From Lates calcarifer (taxonomy: Eukaryota > Chordata > Actinopteri > Centropomidae), in assembly GCF_001640805.2 (NCBI RefSeq), contig NC_066838.1:12115132-12179131 (forward strand): a stretch of 64,000 nt of DNA, given 5' to 3'. Position 1 is the stretch's first letter; every line of letters begins with the position of its first letter. Shown here piece after piece: positions 1-27,158 of this stretch. A model generated the notes under the pieces. The model was given only the letters and a program-made list of their open reading frames with translations, ran no database searches and was not told the origin of the DNA. A program made the position numbers and the translations under genes.

Positions 1-1475
1 ACCCAACACATCAGTATAATTTGGTGACAGAAACACTGGAGCAATCTGGGGAAAAACAATTATGTAAATGTTGTATAGCATAATTAACACTGTAGCCTAT
101 TAGTTAACAGACATGGTTGTATAAGCTGCAATGCCATGTGAGACTGTTCTTTTTTTCTTGGTATTTGCATCTGGGCTGGAGCTTATTCTCTAAAATAATA
201 GGGTTATTGAAGGTCTCTCAACTGTGTCTTTTATGGTAAACTGCTGTTTTTTTCTTTTTAATCATCCGTCACACTGTCATTTTGAAGCTAAACTGGATGT
301 TCAATGCCTCTCAACAAATCTGTCATGTCATGGATTTTTTTTTCCTCCTTTTAAGCATTTGTTGCACAATCATTTGTCTGTCTTGTTTTAAATGTGTTGC
401 TTTCATACAGGTTTTATTTATTTGTGAAGAGCAGGTTCAGAGTGCAGTAAACTGGATGTGGTTATACAAGTGCCTGGTGTGAGGATACGATGTGAAGCCC
501 TCCCAGTGTGTGGCCAGCATCTGTTTACTGAGAATTATTTATATCAATTAATGTGTAACCAGTTTCATCCAGTATGTCAGTGGCACCCCTTAGCTGCACT
601 TGTTGCCTAAGATGAATCCTTGCGCAGTAAAGAACAAGTCTGTTTCATTGAACTGCATATTAACTCTCAATAATATTTAAATCCACTTTCTCTCTTTCAT
701 GTCTTGGCATGAGACTAAATTCTGGCTGTTATACTTGGACAAGAGAATCAACTCAAGTAAAAACACAGTGGATACAGGGTTGTTGTATGCAGCTGCTATA
801 CACTGGGAGAGACTTGCTGAGTTCTTATTTAATGGAGGTTTATTGCATTAAGTGAGGGTAACACATTTTTCTTACAGATTAAAACTGCTGTATAAATTAA
901 TAAGTCATTGTGATGGGTCTGTAAATATACAAGGTTACATCTTTGTATCTGCTACGTTTCTCTCTTCTGTATATTTGATGCAATTTTCTTTGGGTTTGCC
1001 AATAAATTCATATGTTCCTCTATTTTTGTTGCCCGACTGTCCTTTCTTTCTCACAGCCTAGAGCAAAACTAAAACTAGGATTTTGAAATGCCTTGCTGTG
1101 GCTGGCTGACAGTTTACACTGTGGTTTTGGCCTCCGTCAGTCAGTTGATGACATTTTCACAGGGTTTACAAAGCTATCAAAACATAATCTGTTTCCAGCA
1201 GCTATTTTTCCTTGGGTACAAATACAAAATAAATTTTAACTTATTTCACAAAAGCTGGATGCTGATTTTTTATTTATTTATAGAAAATCTAATTACAAAA
1301 AAATTCATATCTCCTATTATCACACATATTTTTCTGTATGTTGTGTTTGTATCTTTATTTGTTAAATATGCAAAAAAGGGAATAGGAATCAATAAATGGG
1401 CAAATAAACACTGAAATAAATGAACAAAAAGAGAAATAGTTCAATAAATAGCTACTAAACAAAAGATAAACTTTT
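1..1475. other. Intergenic, downstream of ngrn
   Basis: AT-rich sequence with only short, low-complexity reading frames on either strand. I see no splice-framed exon, RNA gene or recognisable mobile element. The right end would be the 3' flank of the minus-strand ngrn gene. Confidence 0.5.
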
Positions 1476-1481
1476 TTTATT
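1476..1481 (-). terminator. ngrn: Candidate ngrn polyadenylation signal (AATAAA on minus)
   Basis: TTTATT on the plus strand reads AATAAA on the minus strand, about 120 bases beyond the ngrn stop codon. It is the nearest hexamer in a sensible position; there are other AT-rich alternatives further left, so the choice is tentative. Confidence 0.45.
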
Positions 1482-1598
1482 TTGCCTGTGTATAGCCTGT
1501 ACAGGAACGATCTGTTCCAAAAGTTGCTGAGTTGATTGTTGAGTGTAATAACGCCAACCTGAGCATCACACATGATTTAACAGTTCAATAGAAAGTCC

Positions 1599-2742
1599 TC
1601 AGATTCTGTACAAAAAGTTGCCCTCTGCATCAAAGAACTCATTCCCAGTTTGCATTGCAGGAGTGGCTTTCTCCATTTTCATGAACTCTTCAAGTTCTTC
1701 CTCTGTCAACACCTGTCCATCCCAGCTCTCCTCTTCTTCTGTGTCCTCCTCTGTTGGACTTGTGTTGGTTGAGTCGTCCTGTTCTGTTGATCTTGTCACT
1801 GTGGCACTTCTGTTAACACCAGCTGTGACCAGGGACGGCAGAACAGTAACGGGGGTAGGACTCTTGGCCAAGGATCCTGAGCCTTCTCCTTGAATCATCA
1901 GTGTCTGGTCAGCCACAGGGAGTAAAGCACCTTCTCTACTTCCAGATGGGAGTATGGCTGGTGTACGATTCCCAGGCAGCTTCAGCCTGTCCTGCTCTGT
2001 CCTGGCACTCAAAGGCAGCACCTGCTGACTCGGCTCAGCTGTTACTTTTGCATCCTGCTTGGATTTTCTTTCAGGAGCAGGGATGAACTTGGACCTGAGG
2101 ACCCTCAGGATGACATCAGGGGTGACAGAGAAGCCCTCGGCCAGACGCTCTACTGTCCACTCCTCTGGCTGCTCGTTCTTCAGGTATCTGAAATTTAAAA
2201 AAATAAGTTGAAGTCTTTATTATTAACTTAATGGTACTTCTCGGTTGAGCTGCTGTTCCGACTTAACAGAGCTCCTCACCTGATCTGCTCAATAGCATCC
2301 CAGGTTAGTTTCCTCTGTGGAGCTCCTGGTTGAGTCATCTGCCTCCTCAGTATGTGATATTTGACAGTTCTCTGCCTCTTCCTCACTTCACTGAGAAACA
2401 AAGGGAAGAGGGTTTAAAGTATAACAGAGTGTGCAGTATAAAGAGAATTACGCACATTAAGTTACTTTAAATACTGGAATAATGCGTGAGAATTCCTGCT
2501 GACTCTTACTGAACCAAGTCCTGGAGCTTGTCCTCTACATCCTCTAAATCCTGCAGTCCATATTCCTCATCAGACATCTCATCGCTGTATCTTGGAGCTC
2601 TGTTTGATGCTCTGTCTCTGCGCACGTGGCTCTGTCCCATCCTTGACCCGCTGGCACCTCTGCTCGCAAATCGACAACTGTTTGTTGGGGTCAGGGAACC
2701 GAGCCTGGACAGGAGGGAGAGGACCTGAAGAGGTCGGGCCAT
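1599..2742 (-). CDS. ngrn: Neugrin (NGRN), mitochondrial rRNA-associated protein
   Basis: Three minus-strand exons join without a frame break: 2742-2510, 2390-2280 and 2187-1599, 933 bases in all, giving 310 aa plus stop. Junctions are canonical (donor GTAAGA after 2510, acceptor CAG before 2390, donor GTGAGG after 2280, acceptor TTTCAG before 2187). The product starts MARPLQVLSLLSRLGS, a basic and hydrophobic N-terminus that fits a mitochondrial targeting signal. The conserved core spans exons 2 and 3: a basic stretch (EVRKRQRTVKYHILRRQM), then LTWDAIEQIRYL, EEWTVERLAEGFSV and VILRVLRSKFIP, the helical segment typical of neugrin. A variable Ser/Thr/Glu-rich region follows, and the protein ends in the family signature FFDAEGNFLYRI. 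Human NGRN is slightly shorter (about 291 aa) and is known to bind 16S mitochondrial rRNA in a pseudouridylation module. The gene is divergent from nfya. Identification is firm; the exact start is the first in-frame Met. Confidence 0.93.
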
Positions 2743-3735
2743 TGCTCACAGAGAGTGGGTCCTCCCTTTAGAAACCAATATCTTTAGCTTGTTATGACAA
2801 AGACTGTCCACTATCGGAGCTTGTTTGGATCGAGTTATGTCCTTTTCGTGTAACTCTCACTGAAGTAACTTCATTTCCTCGCCGTTATTTTATGACAGAG
2901 GAGAAACCTTCACCAAAACTGAACTCCTCCACAGCCACGGTGCAGACCCGTGAAACTCGCGGATGTACTTCCGCAAACATGAGCCTCACAACATAAAAAA
3001 GTGCCACCTATCGGAGTGGAGGCGTAGCTAATAAATTAGACTTTTTCAGAAATATTTCGTTTCTTTTTTCTTCCTTTTTTGTTGAATAGTACTAAATGTA
3101 CGCACTCACACAAAAAACATATGTTCAAAGATGAAACCATAATAGCTTAACGAAGAATGAAGGGCCTGTCCTGACAGCATAAATAAACAATCCAATGAAC
3201 AAAAAGTTGAATAAAAACTAACGCTTAAATTTTATCCGTACGTTCATTTTGCTGATTCACAGTGTTTACTTGTCAAGTGGACTGCCACTCGAATACAGTG
3301 AATCAGGAGTTAAAAATAGCCGTTAGAAAGCAAACTGTAAGGTAATTATATTTCATTGAAACAAAAGCTGGACTATTGTTGTTTGATTAATAAATGATCA
3401 CACAATAACTTATATGGAAGGCCTTGCTTTATTAATACGTTTTTGCTTCTCCTTATGTTATTAATATTTACTTAGTATGCTGTCTCTTTAATATGTTTTG
3501 GTTTTCTGGCATTAATATTTTTGCCCCTTTGACTATAAGTTGTACATAGTATGTCCTTTAATTAAGTACTTTAAAAGATGGGGAAAAAACAAGACGTTTG
3601 AAAAGAATAAATAAATAAAACATAAAGTTAAACGGCGACGCCTATCGGGCAGCACGGGCTCTGCACCCTGCTCTGTCCCTGTGCTCGTGTGTCACGCAGC
3701 TGCGCACCTCCTCCCGGGGCGCCGTTGTTTCATTT
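2743..3735. promoter_or_regulatory. ngrn upstream region and ngrn-nfya spacer
   Basis: About 1.9 kb separates the divergent ngrn and nfya start codons, and this is its ngrn-side half. Close to ngrn there is a GC-richer stretch with an ETS-like ACTTCCG near 2967, as in many housekeeping and mitochondrial-protein promoters. The middle (about 3040-3620) is AT-rich with nothing recognisable. No TATA box is placed convincingly for ngrn. Confidence 0.4.
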
Positions 3736-3870
3736 GCGCCATTTTGTCCGCTCACTTTGTTGATTGGGCTTTAGCGAGCTGTACTGGAGCCAATCAGAGG
3801 GAAACCGGACAGCGAAGATACGGTAAGGGAGACCCGATTGAAGGCATTGGTAGTTGTCAGCACGGATTGG
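3736..3870 (+). promoter_or_regulatory. nfya: Putative nfya promoter with four CCAAT boxes and a YY1-like site
   Basis: ATTGG (CCAAT on minus) occurs at 3763, 3846 and 3866, and CCAAT on plus at 3790, so four NF-Y-type boxes lie within about 110 bases. GCGCCATTTTG at 3736 resembles the YY1 motif often found near TATA-less start sites. The block is GC-richer than its surroundings and sits about 0.8 kb before the nfya start codon, with a non-coding first exon presumably between. That NF-Y regulates its own subunit gene here is an inference from motif content. Confidence 0.55.
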
Positions 3871-4653
3871 TTTGTCATGGACCAACCAAATTACTAACCC
3901 TGCTAAATGCAAAAAAATTCGAATGGCAGTTTGATTTCGGCCGCTGCGTCCCAGGCTGGTTAAGCTGAAAATAACTTCTTGTTCCCGGTGTGAGCTCCTG
4001 CGAGCAAACATGTTCTGTGGTTGTCGGCAAGCCCCAGCTAACGTTAGCTAGTTAGCTAAAATATCGAATCGCAAACAAAGGGATGGTTGATAATACCAGC
4101 GCCCGACCTCCAGTAAAGGCAGTTATCACGAACTGTAATAAACAACAACACACGTAAAGCCTGATGTGAGCTGTTTGCCTGTTAACTTGCCGCTGTGCTG
4201 TGCTTTCTAGCGTTTACCACGCTTTTTTAGCTTGCTAACTGACGCTAGCCACGTTAGCTCTCATATATCCTGTTAACAAAACAACATCCAGCAGCTGACC
4301 TCCCTGTATCACCGAGTGTGAGGCTTATATGTCACCTTTAAATTTCAGACATAAAGTGTATTAAATTAATATTCAGGCTTGCGCGATGAGTTGAATTTAA
4401 GAGGCTGCTAGTGTGTCCTTACGTAAAAAAAAAAAAAAAAGTCAAATGGTAACGACTTAACACGTAACGCTAGATAAGGGTTGGAAAGATAAACAACCTT
4501 TTTGTCGTGGATGGTCAAAAATAATGAGGGCTACAATAGATAGAATACATACATTGATAAAAAAAAAAAAAAAGAATGTGCATCTAATGTTATCTAACAC
4601 TGTATGTGTCTTTCTTTTGTCTCAAGAGAGGAGGATTGTGACAACAATAAGCT

Positions 4654-7600
4654 ATGGAGCAGTACACCACTGCCACCACTACTACTGGGGAGCAGATAGT
4701 TGTGCAGACTGCCAATGGACAGATCCAGCAGCAGGTGAGCTCAGAATTGACTGAGATAAAATTAGGTTATGATAAAGATAACCTTACTGACCATCACCAG
4801 TTAACTCCCTCTCCTGTAAGGTCACAGGGAGCTGATGCCAGAATCAAAGCGCTCCAGTGGATTCCAGATCCAGTGTTATTTTCCTGATAATTACTTGTCT
4901 GAGATTGTATTGTATTGTCCTGCCTTGTCTGCAGACACAGGGCACAGTGACGGCTGTGCAGCTGCAAACAGAGGCGCCAGTGGTGACGGCCTCAGGCCAG
5001 CAGGTGCAGACACTCCAGGTAGTGGTGTCATCGCCGCCCTGTGTCAGTGTCATGACAGTGTAACAGCCTATCTGTTTGCATGCTACAACCAGGGCTGTTT
5101 TTCATGACCCATCTCTGTGCTGTTTGGTTCATCTCCCTGCCCCAGCATGTCTCACAGCTGCCTGAACTGCATGTTCCTCAGCACAGTGTGTTGTGTGTCA
5201 GCATCAGGTTTTAGCTTGTGCTTTATTGGCTTCAAAAAATGACAAAAGACTACTGTTTGTCTGAATTATGTTTGTCTCTTGCTTGTAAAAGCAGGTTTTA
5301 CAAGTCAGACACTTCCTGATGAGCACGAAAGCCATTTGAAAACACTAGTCACTTGGATGTGTTTTACAGTTTGCAGAACAATCTTCTGGGGTTGAGCATT
5401 GAACTACGTGGATCCATAGTCATTTCTGGCTGTCACTTCTCATCTTCTAGCTATGTTTCTCTTCTTACAAAATGACAGTGGGGTTCCTTCCCTCTTGCAT
5501 TTCCCTATGGCACAACTGCTGCCACAGGCTTCCAGTTGTCCATCGTGGTCACTCACTTACTTAGGGATGTCAGTTGGAGCATCAGTACTTGTCAAGATGT
5601 ACATGTGAATGTAAATTAGTTTGATGGCAGCAGTTTATCTAATCACATGTTTTTAAACAAATCAGGTTGAAATGAACTCCACGTAACCTCTTTATTCAGC
5701 AGCAGTATTCCAGGAAATACAAAACGTCTGTATTCAAATACTCTGTATTCAGAGGTTTTGTATTTTGCAGTCCTTGCCTAACTTGATGACAAAAACAGCT
5801 GAACACATACTGTTCACAGGCTGCAGTTTGGGTCCACTATGGAGCCAGATGCTTTCATGTTGGTGTATCCTAAAACACAAAGAATGACAGCAAACCATCA
5901 AATACTTTTATTCATTATGTGGTATACCTGATGTTCCTGATTTGACATCACTTGCTTGGAGTCATGTAAGTCACACACGAGTGGTACTGTGGTAACAAAC
6001 ACTGTCAGTGCTGCTGTAACAGCCTTCTGTATCTTCCTGTAGGTCCAGGGGCAGCCTCTGATGGTCCAGGTGAGCGGTGGGCAGCTCATCACATCGTCAG
6101 GGCAACCCATCATGGTGCAGGCCATGTCAGGGGGTCAGGGGCAAACCATAATGCAGGTCCCTGTATCTGGAGCTCAGGGACTACAGCAGGTAAGGGATAA
6201 GGCTCAGTTACTAGATTAGGATCTGTACTCAAGATTTACCACATTATCCTGTACAGGTACACCGTGTTCTCTGTGGAATAGAACTGAGTAAACCAAGACC
6301 AATCTTTGGGTGTTTCCTTGTCTCTGTGTAGATCCAGCTGGTGCAGCCAGGTCAGATCCAGTTACAGGGTGGTCAGACTCTCCAGCTTCAGGGCCAGCAG
6401 GGTCAGCCCCAGCAAATCATCATCCAGCAGCCCCAGACAGCCATCACTGCTGGGCAGAACCAGGTGTTAAATTCTCACCAGTTGAGTGGCAAATCCATTT
6501 AAGCAAAGTACTATTACTGCAGTTATTTGACTGTCTTCTCTCCTTACTTGTGTCTCCATAGGGGCAGCAGATCAGCGTGCAGGGTCAGCAGGTGGCACAG
6601 ACAGCTGACGGTCAGACCATCGTTTACCAGCCTGTCAATGCAGATGGTACCGTCCTGCAGCAGGGTAAATGGTTTTCTCCTGCCCTTTGTTTCTTGCCTC
6701 ATTCTTTGCAGTCCTCATAAGAAGGTGCACTGTTGAGCTGTCATTTTGAGTAAGAACTGTGATGATAATCTGTTTGCAGGAATGATCACAATTCCAGCTG
6801 CCAGCTTGGCCGGCGCCCAGATTGTACAGGCAGGGGGTGCCAACACCAACACCACTAACAGCGGCCAAGGCACTGTGACCGTCACCCTGCCCGTCTCCTG
6901 GCAACATGGTCAATGCAGGTGGAATGGTCATGGTAAGACCCTGTGCAGAGGTATCCAGCATCTTATTACCTTTTTTTTTTTCCAAATCTAGACTCACACA
7001 AGGTTGTGTGGTGTGGTGGAGGTCACAGAACTTTTAAATGTCTTTTAAATGTAATTATTTATCAGTTTATATCATAACTGCATTTTTCCCCACAAAATGA
7101 AACTGTAGAAATTCATCAGACTATATATTAGTTGAGTCATGTTGCAATGATATGAGGAAGTAATGATTTGGAGATACTTCATTTTGTTGTCTTTTCCAAT
7201 AAATTGTATTAAAAAATGGACAAAATGAGCTACAAAACTTTCTAAGCCGTATTAATTGAAAATGTTAGTTAAATTCAGTGAATATTATGGTGTTTATTTA
7301 AAGCCCATAACACCCCACAAACATATGTGTGGGTGCACAGGTACTCTAATGTGAATCCTCAAATTTGAAAGCTATACTAGACTTTATAATTTGTACATCT
7401 GTATTGAATGAAGGCCTAATGATTGATGTGATATTTATTTAACCATTTACACAGTAACTGCTTGTTTGTGTCAGTATATTCTGTTATATCTTTTCCATGC
7501 CTGATGTTCTAAGTACTTTGTGCCTGTTTATGTGTCTCTGTCTATCAGATGGTACCTGGAGGTGGTGGAGTTCCCACAATGCAGCGTATCCCCCTGCCAG

Positions 7601-8413
7601 GGGCTGAGATGCTTGAGGAGGAGCCTCTCTATGTCAACGCCAAACAGTACCATCGGATCCTGAAGCGACGACAGGCCCGAGCCAAGCTGGAGGCTGAGGG
7701 CAAGATCCCCAAAGAAAGAAGGGTATGGCTGATTGGTCATCATCTTACACCACACAAGCCTGGGCACATTGAATCTTTCTCTCTCTACCCACTAAATGCA
7801 AATATGCATTTTTAGTCCTTGTTCCTTTCTTCACCTGCTACGTGTTTATTTTGCTCAGCCACCATTTTGTAATGGGTTTGTTCTGTACATCATCTTGTGT
7901 GGTATGATGCCTGATATTACTTAAAAGATATCTTTGGAAGTATCTACATGTTCTAGATATTCATAATGTTAAACTGGCTGATCCTATACATTCAATTTGT
8001 CTCTGACAGAAATACCTGCATGAGTCTCGCCACCGTCACGCTATGCAGCGTAAGCGAGGAGATGGAGGACGTTTCTTTTCCCCTAAGGACAAAGAGGAGA
8101 TGGCTCTGGCCCTGTCACAGGTGTGACAAGAAGCTGTGTGTAGAATAACACCACCAGTACATCATCTCTCAGTAATAAAAAATATCCTGATTCTAGCCTG
8201 TAAATTCATTGTAAACTGTCAACTTTTATTAGTAATTTGCATGGGATTAGTTTTAACTCTGTTGGAGAAGGTGATATCTCATTTAGGAATGAAACCTCTT
8301 AATTTATTTTGGTGACCTCACTGACCCTTTCTTCTCCTCTTGCACAGCAGCAGCAGGACGTAGCCCAGGCAGCAGCAGATGAGACGGTGGCTCAGATGAT
8401 ACGAGTCTCATAG
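4654..8413 (+). CDS. nfya: NF-Y subunit alpha, CCAAT-binding factor (one 1-bp frameshift in this copy)
   Basis: Nine coding exons: 4654-4734, 4935-5018, 6043-6189, 6332-6463, 6562-6664, 6780-6932, 7549-7722, 8010-8120 and 8348-8413, all with GT-AG borders. NF-YA joins the NF-YB/NF-YC histone-fold dimer in the nucleus and gives it sequence-specific binding to CCAAT. The start MEQYTTATTTTGEQIVVQ and the long Gln-rich activation region (VQVSGGQLITS, QIIIQQPQTAITAGQ) match the family. Exon 7 carries the subunit-interaction helix (EEPLYVNAKQYHRILKRRQA) and exon 8 the DNA-binding part (KYLHESRHRHAMQRKRG, GGRFF). The protein ends MIRVS, close to the IIRVS of mammals. Summed exon length is 1051 bases, one more than a multiple of three. 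An extra base around 6896-6898 (GTCTCCTGGCAAC where GTC-TCT-GGC-AAC is expected) shifts the frame after about residue 221 and would remove the CBF-B domain. Without it the protein is 349 aa, close to the human 347. Gene identity is certain; whether the frameshift is real is not. Confidence 0.95.
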
Positions 8414-9882
8414 CACTGTCGCCAACATCATCACTACGCGGCCGGACACTCTTCATCCCAGCTAAACCATCTGCCCTACCCTCTCCTCTCACTTCTCCTC
8501 CTTCCTTCCCCGCCGTCACACACCAAACGAAAGATCCACCGTTGGGTTTCTTCTCTTATCTCTCCACTTCTATACTGGTCTTCCAGGGAGCTGGCCATGT
8601 GACTGCTGAGCCTGTGAACTGTTCTGGTCTTCTTCTCTGAAATGGAGGATGCTTCCATGCTCAGCTTTACTGGTCAAGCACTTAGGACTAGCTTTTTTTT
8701 ATTTTCATGCTTTGTTTGGACATTAATGAAACATGAAGTCATTGGTAACCAGGGTCTGTCACACAGAGGAAATGACAGCTGTGAAGCCATACTCTGTCAG
8801 ACCCTGGTCTGTTTAAAAACAGGAGAATTTGTCACTAGTGGATACTTGCTTTAAATATTTTTTGTAAATGGTACAGATTTTTTTTTCAGAGACACTCGTT
8901 AAGTGTTGATGCAACACTAGTGTCCTTTATTTTTTATGTGACGCCCCATATTTTGACATTTCATTTTTTTCAACCCATGTTTTATGGGGGATAGACTTAT
9001 AATCATAAGTACAACCTGCATCCACTGAGCAAAAACTGTAATGTGAAGATGTTGTACAGAAATTCTTTTCTTCCCCAGTGTGTATTGGATGTACTTACTA
9101 ATTCTGTGGATGCATTTTATACAATTTGTAGTTAGACTTAGTGTTTGTAGGAAAAAAATGGTTCAATGTTCTATCCATATAGTCACTTCTTCATCAGTCA
9201 GTCCACCTAAGTGTTTGGTTTTTTTCATTGTAGATAATAGATTTTTTTTTTTTTACCCGTAAGATGCAGTCCTGCAATGTTATTTTTTTAATAATGAAAA
9301 AGGTTGGACATTGAATTCATGAAACCTCTGTCAATTAAATTTTATTAAGTGACTCAAGGTTATTTGTGGTTATTGTTTTCTTCCAGTTTTGCTCAGTTTA
9401 GACTGTTATTTTTACATCATTCATTCAAAATAGCACAGGAGTCTTAGCCATTGGCATGCTGTCAGAAATTCACGAGAGTTGTGTCAACCATATCATTAGA
9501 AACTATTTCATCTTCAGTGTTGATGATTAAAAATGTCAATCAGTCTGACTGAAGGGACATATCTCTTATTGTTTGAATAGAATGGGTGAAATGATGAATA
9601 CAGTGTGAAGTGTGAAGCTCCATATCAAGGCTGCAGCTAATAATTACTTCCATTGGTTATTAAGTGGATGATTATAATTTAATAAGTTTATTAATAATTA
9701 GATGATTCATGTGAAATATGTAATTAGTTTGTTATAATCCATGGATAAGGACTGGATTTTTTTTCTCTCTCTCTTTTATGGATGCAGTGCACAGTTAATT
9801 ATCACAGTTAATTTAACAAAATTAAACCTGTCTTTACCTCAACGAGACCTCCCAGGTTTAACACTGTCCCAAACAAGCTCTG
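8414..9882 (+). other. nfya: nfya 3' UTR and downstream spacer
   Basis: T-rich sequence after the nfya stop, with an 11-base inverted repeat (8748-8758 and 8798-8808) and an ATTAAA near 9335 as a possible polyadenylation signal. From about 9350 to 9880 the sequence is AT-rich spacer with no gene I can recognise. The UTR end is not determined. Confidence 0.45.
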
Positions 9883-9950
9883 CCAATCAGATGCTGGGGA
9901 TCGTGACGCATGGACCACGATCAGCCAATCATAGCGAAGGAGGCGGGACT
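9883..9950 (+). promoter_or_regulatory. ahcyl1: Putative ahcyl1 promoter: two CCAAT boxes and a GC box
   Basis: CCAAT at 9883-9887 and 9925-9929 and a GC box (GGAGGCGGGACT) near 9939-9950, followed by a GC-richer stretch up to the start codon about 570 bases downstream. No TATA box is evident. This arrangement fits a broadly expressed gene; the transcription start is not determined. Confidence 0.5.
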
Positions 9951-10513
9951 TGCGCTCAGCCTCCTAGCAGGCTGCACCTAGGGCAAATACTGCTGTAACG
10001 GTAACGGCAGCCGTGGGGAAACATCTAACTAGTTATGCACCAACTGACGAGTAGAATAAGCGAGTAGTTACTTTTCATGTGGGTAACGAGTAACGAGCCT
10101 CGCTCCGTTTTCGCTCTCCACTGGCGCTCACTGGATGATCACCGCCTACACACTGCCCACTTGTTCAGGTGACAGCGTCAACTAACGCCCCCCCCTCCCT
10201 CCCCTCGGAGATGTTGCTGTCTGTGGATGACAGTAGACCCGGAGGACCGAAACAAGTGTTTGAACCGCTCTTTTAGAAAGTAGCCAGGATAGAAAACGGG
10301 TTTGTCTTTCTTGAAGGCGTCTACTTATTGCTTGTCACCGAGACCGAGTGGAAGTCCTTCAGCGTCGCTTCGGTCATTTTTAAGCCACGAAGCCAGGAGA
10401 GAAGCAAGAGGAAGACGACGGTCAAAGCTAACGTTAGTCTTAACTCCACTCACAACCGGCTTATTTCCTCTCTCTTCTTCTTCTTCTCCGGTAACGGTAT
10501 CGGTATCACCTGG

Positions 10514-10518
10514 ATGCA

Positions 10519-10522
<4 letters not shown>
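10514..10522 (+). promoter_or_regulatory. ahcyl1: Minimal uORF (ATG CAA TGA) overlapping the ahcyl1 start
   Basis: An ATG at 10514 opens a two-codon frame whose stop TGA (10520-10522) overlaps the ahcyl1 start ATG (10519-10521). The upstream ATG has T at -3 (weak context) and the main ATG has G at -3. It would matter only if the mature 5' leader includes it, which is likely because it is five bases upstream. Confidence 0.5.
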
Positions 10523-25480
<14,958 letters not shown>

Positions 25481-26990
25481 TGAGAGCATCTGATGGTGTG
25501 ACCCTCAAAACACAGTTGCCCTGGGATAAACAGAGATATCTATTTTATTTTCTAAATTGCTACCAAACCGAGGAATTATTTTACTTATGCTGAATGTAAC
25601 TTATTAATAGCACTTCAGACATAGTGTTAAATATGAAAAATAAGAGTAAAGACATGTAGGAAACATATAATGTATAACCAACTAACATTTTACACGTCTC
25701 GTCACGTGTTTAAAAACAAAGCCTGCTTGCATGCTTTCAATTGTATGTACTTATTTAGTTGCTACTGCTTTTGTTATTAGATCACAGAGCTGTCGATTTG
25801 TTTGTTTACCCTATTTACGCACAGTGCCAAATAATGGCCGTAAGAATGGAACAGAAGATACCATTTATGTTTTGTCTGTCAATGGCATTAAGATTTTATT
25901 AGTACATTCCATGAGCCAGAGTTAAGGCTGAGCCACAACAAACTCTGTATTACAATGTACATTCTTTTAGAAATGTTTTGTTTTATATGCGTTAAATAAT
26001 CTCATTGATTGGTATCTGCATACATGCCCGAAAAGGTAACATCCAGTCCAGTCGCCTTTATTACAACAAAGCTCAGTGATCAAATATAACACGTTATATA
26101 AATAATACAATCCAGTGTTGTTTATTTCAAGAAATTAAAATAGCCTGTGAATAGTGAGTTGATTTGAAATTCCTGACTAGTGACGCTCACCCAGAGCTTC
26201 TCCTCAACAACCGCAAAGCAAATGTACTAATAACAGATTAAGATGTTATCTTAAGGCTAACAGGCTGTATGTGTTCCCTAAAAAGGAAGTCTGAAAAAGG
26301 TGATGAGATGGGGCCAGTAAAACATTTCCAAACTACTGTAACGTCCCCCACTACATTCCAAGTTTCCATTTGCTGGGATCTGTCTTGCCGAGTGTTTTGA
26401 CTGGATAATACCTTTAAGGCCATGGTATGAATGTGCCTTTTAAATCATTTACAATAAGTAAATATCAGCACTGACCTTAATTAAATGAACATTCCTCTTT
26501 TGTGAAACCACATCTAATAGTGGTACATTTAATGTCTTCCCTCCACTGCTTCTCGTATTAAGTGTAACTCTAATGTGTGAGCTATATGTTGAGAAAAAAT
26601 CTTAGACTTTATGTTTGCCATATAATTGTCACTGTCTTAATTTGATCCAGCAGGGTCACTTAAACAAATATTTCATGTGATCAAAATGCACAAGTGTATG
26701 CTATTTATGTAAAAGAATGCATTAAATAAGCAATAAAGCAAGTCCTTTTAACAGAGAAAATAAACTTTAAACATGTCCAACTGTGTTTATACAGAGAAAA
26801 TGGAAAACAGAGAATGAAAGAGTGGGCTTTTTAGGTGAACGGTTGAGGTAGTTATGTCCATTATTTTGGGAATAAAGCTTACGTTCATGGCTGCTGACAC
26901 TTCTTCACATCTCCCTGAAGGAGACTCACTGCTACATTCTCTACATTGTGTTCCCTCGCAGTCACCCCTGCTGGCTAAGCGTCAAACTGC
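25481..26990 (+). other. ahcyl1 3' UTR and spacer before hsp70
   Basis: AT-rich, with no coding exon. AATAAA hexamers occur near 26732 and 26759; either could serve ahcyl1, though the hsp70 promoter begins soon after. Nothing else recognisable. Confidence 0.45.
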
Positions 26991-27002
26991 TGTCCCACTC
27001 TG

Positions 27003-27133
27003 GAATATTCATCGGCTCTCTCGTACCAGCTGCAGTAGTTGCTAATATTAACAGTTGAGTCACTTAGCTTGGAGGAGAGGTGGGGGGATGGGGGGACCGG
27101 GAGTGTTCTGGAAACCTGATTGTAACTATATAA
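27003..27133 (+). promoter_or_regulatory. hsp70 promoter: heat-shock elements and TATA box
   Basis: GAA-TA-TTC at 27003-27010 and GAG-TG-TTC-TG-GAA at 27101-27113 match the inverted nGAAn units bound by HSF1; the second has three units with one mismatch. TATATAA at 27127-27133 follows directly, placing transcription start near 27157-27163. The tight HSE-TATA arrangement is typical of inducible hsp70 genes. Confidence 0.75.
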
Positions 27134-27158
27134 GCAATGGGCCTGAGTCAGTCCAGGC

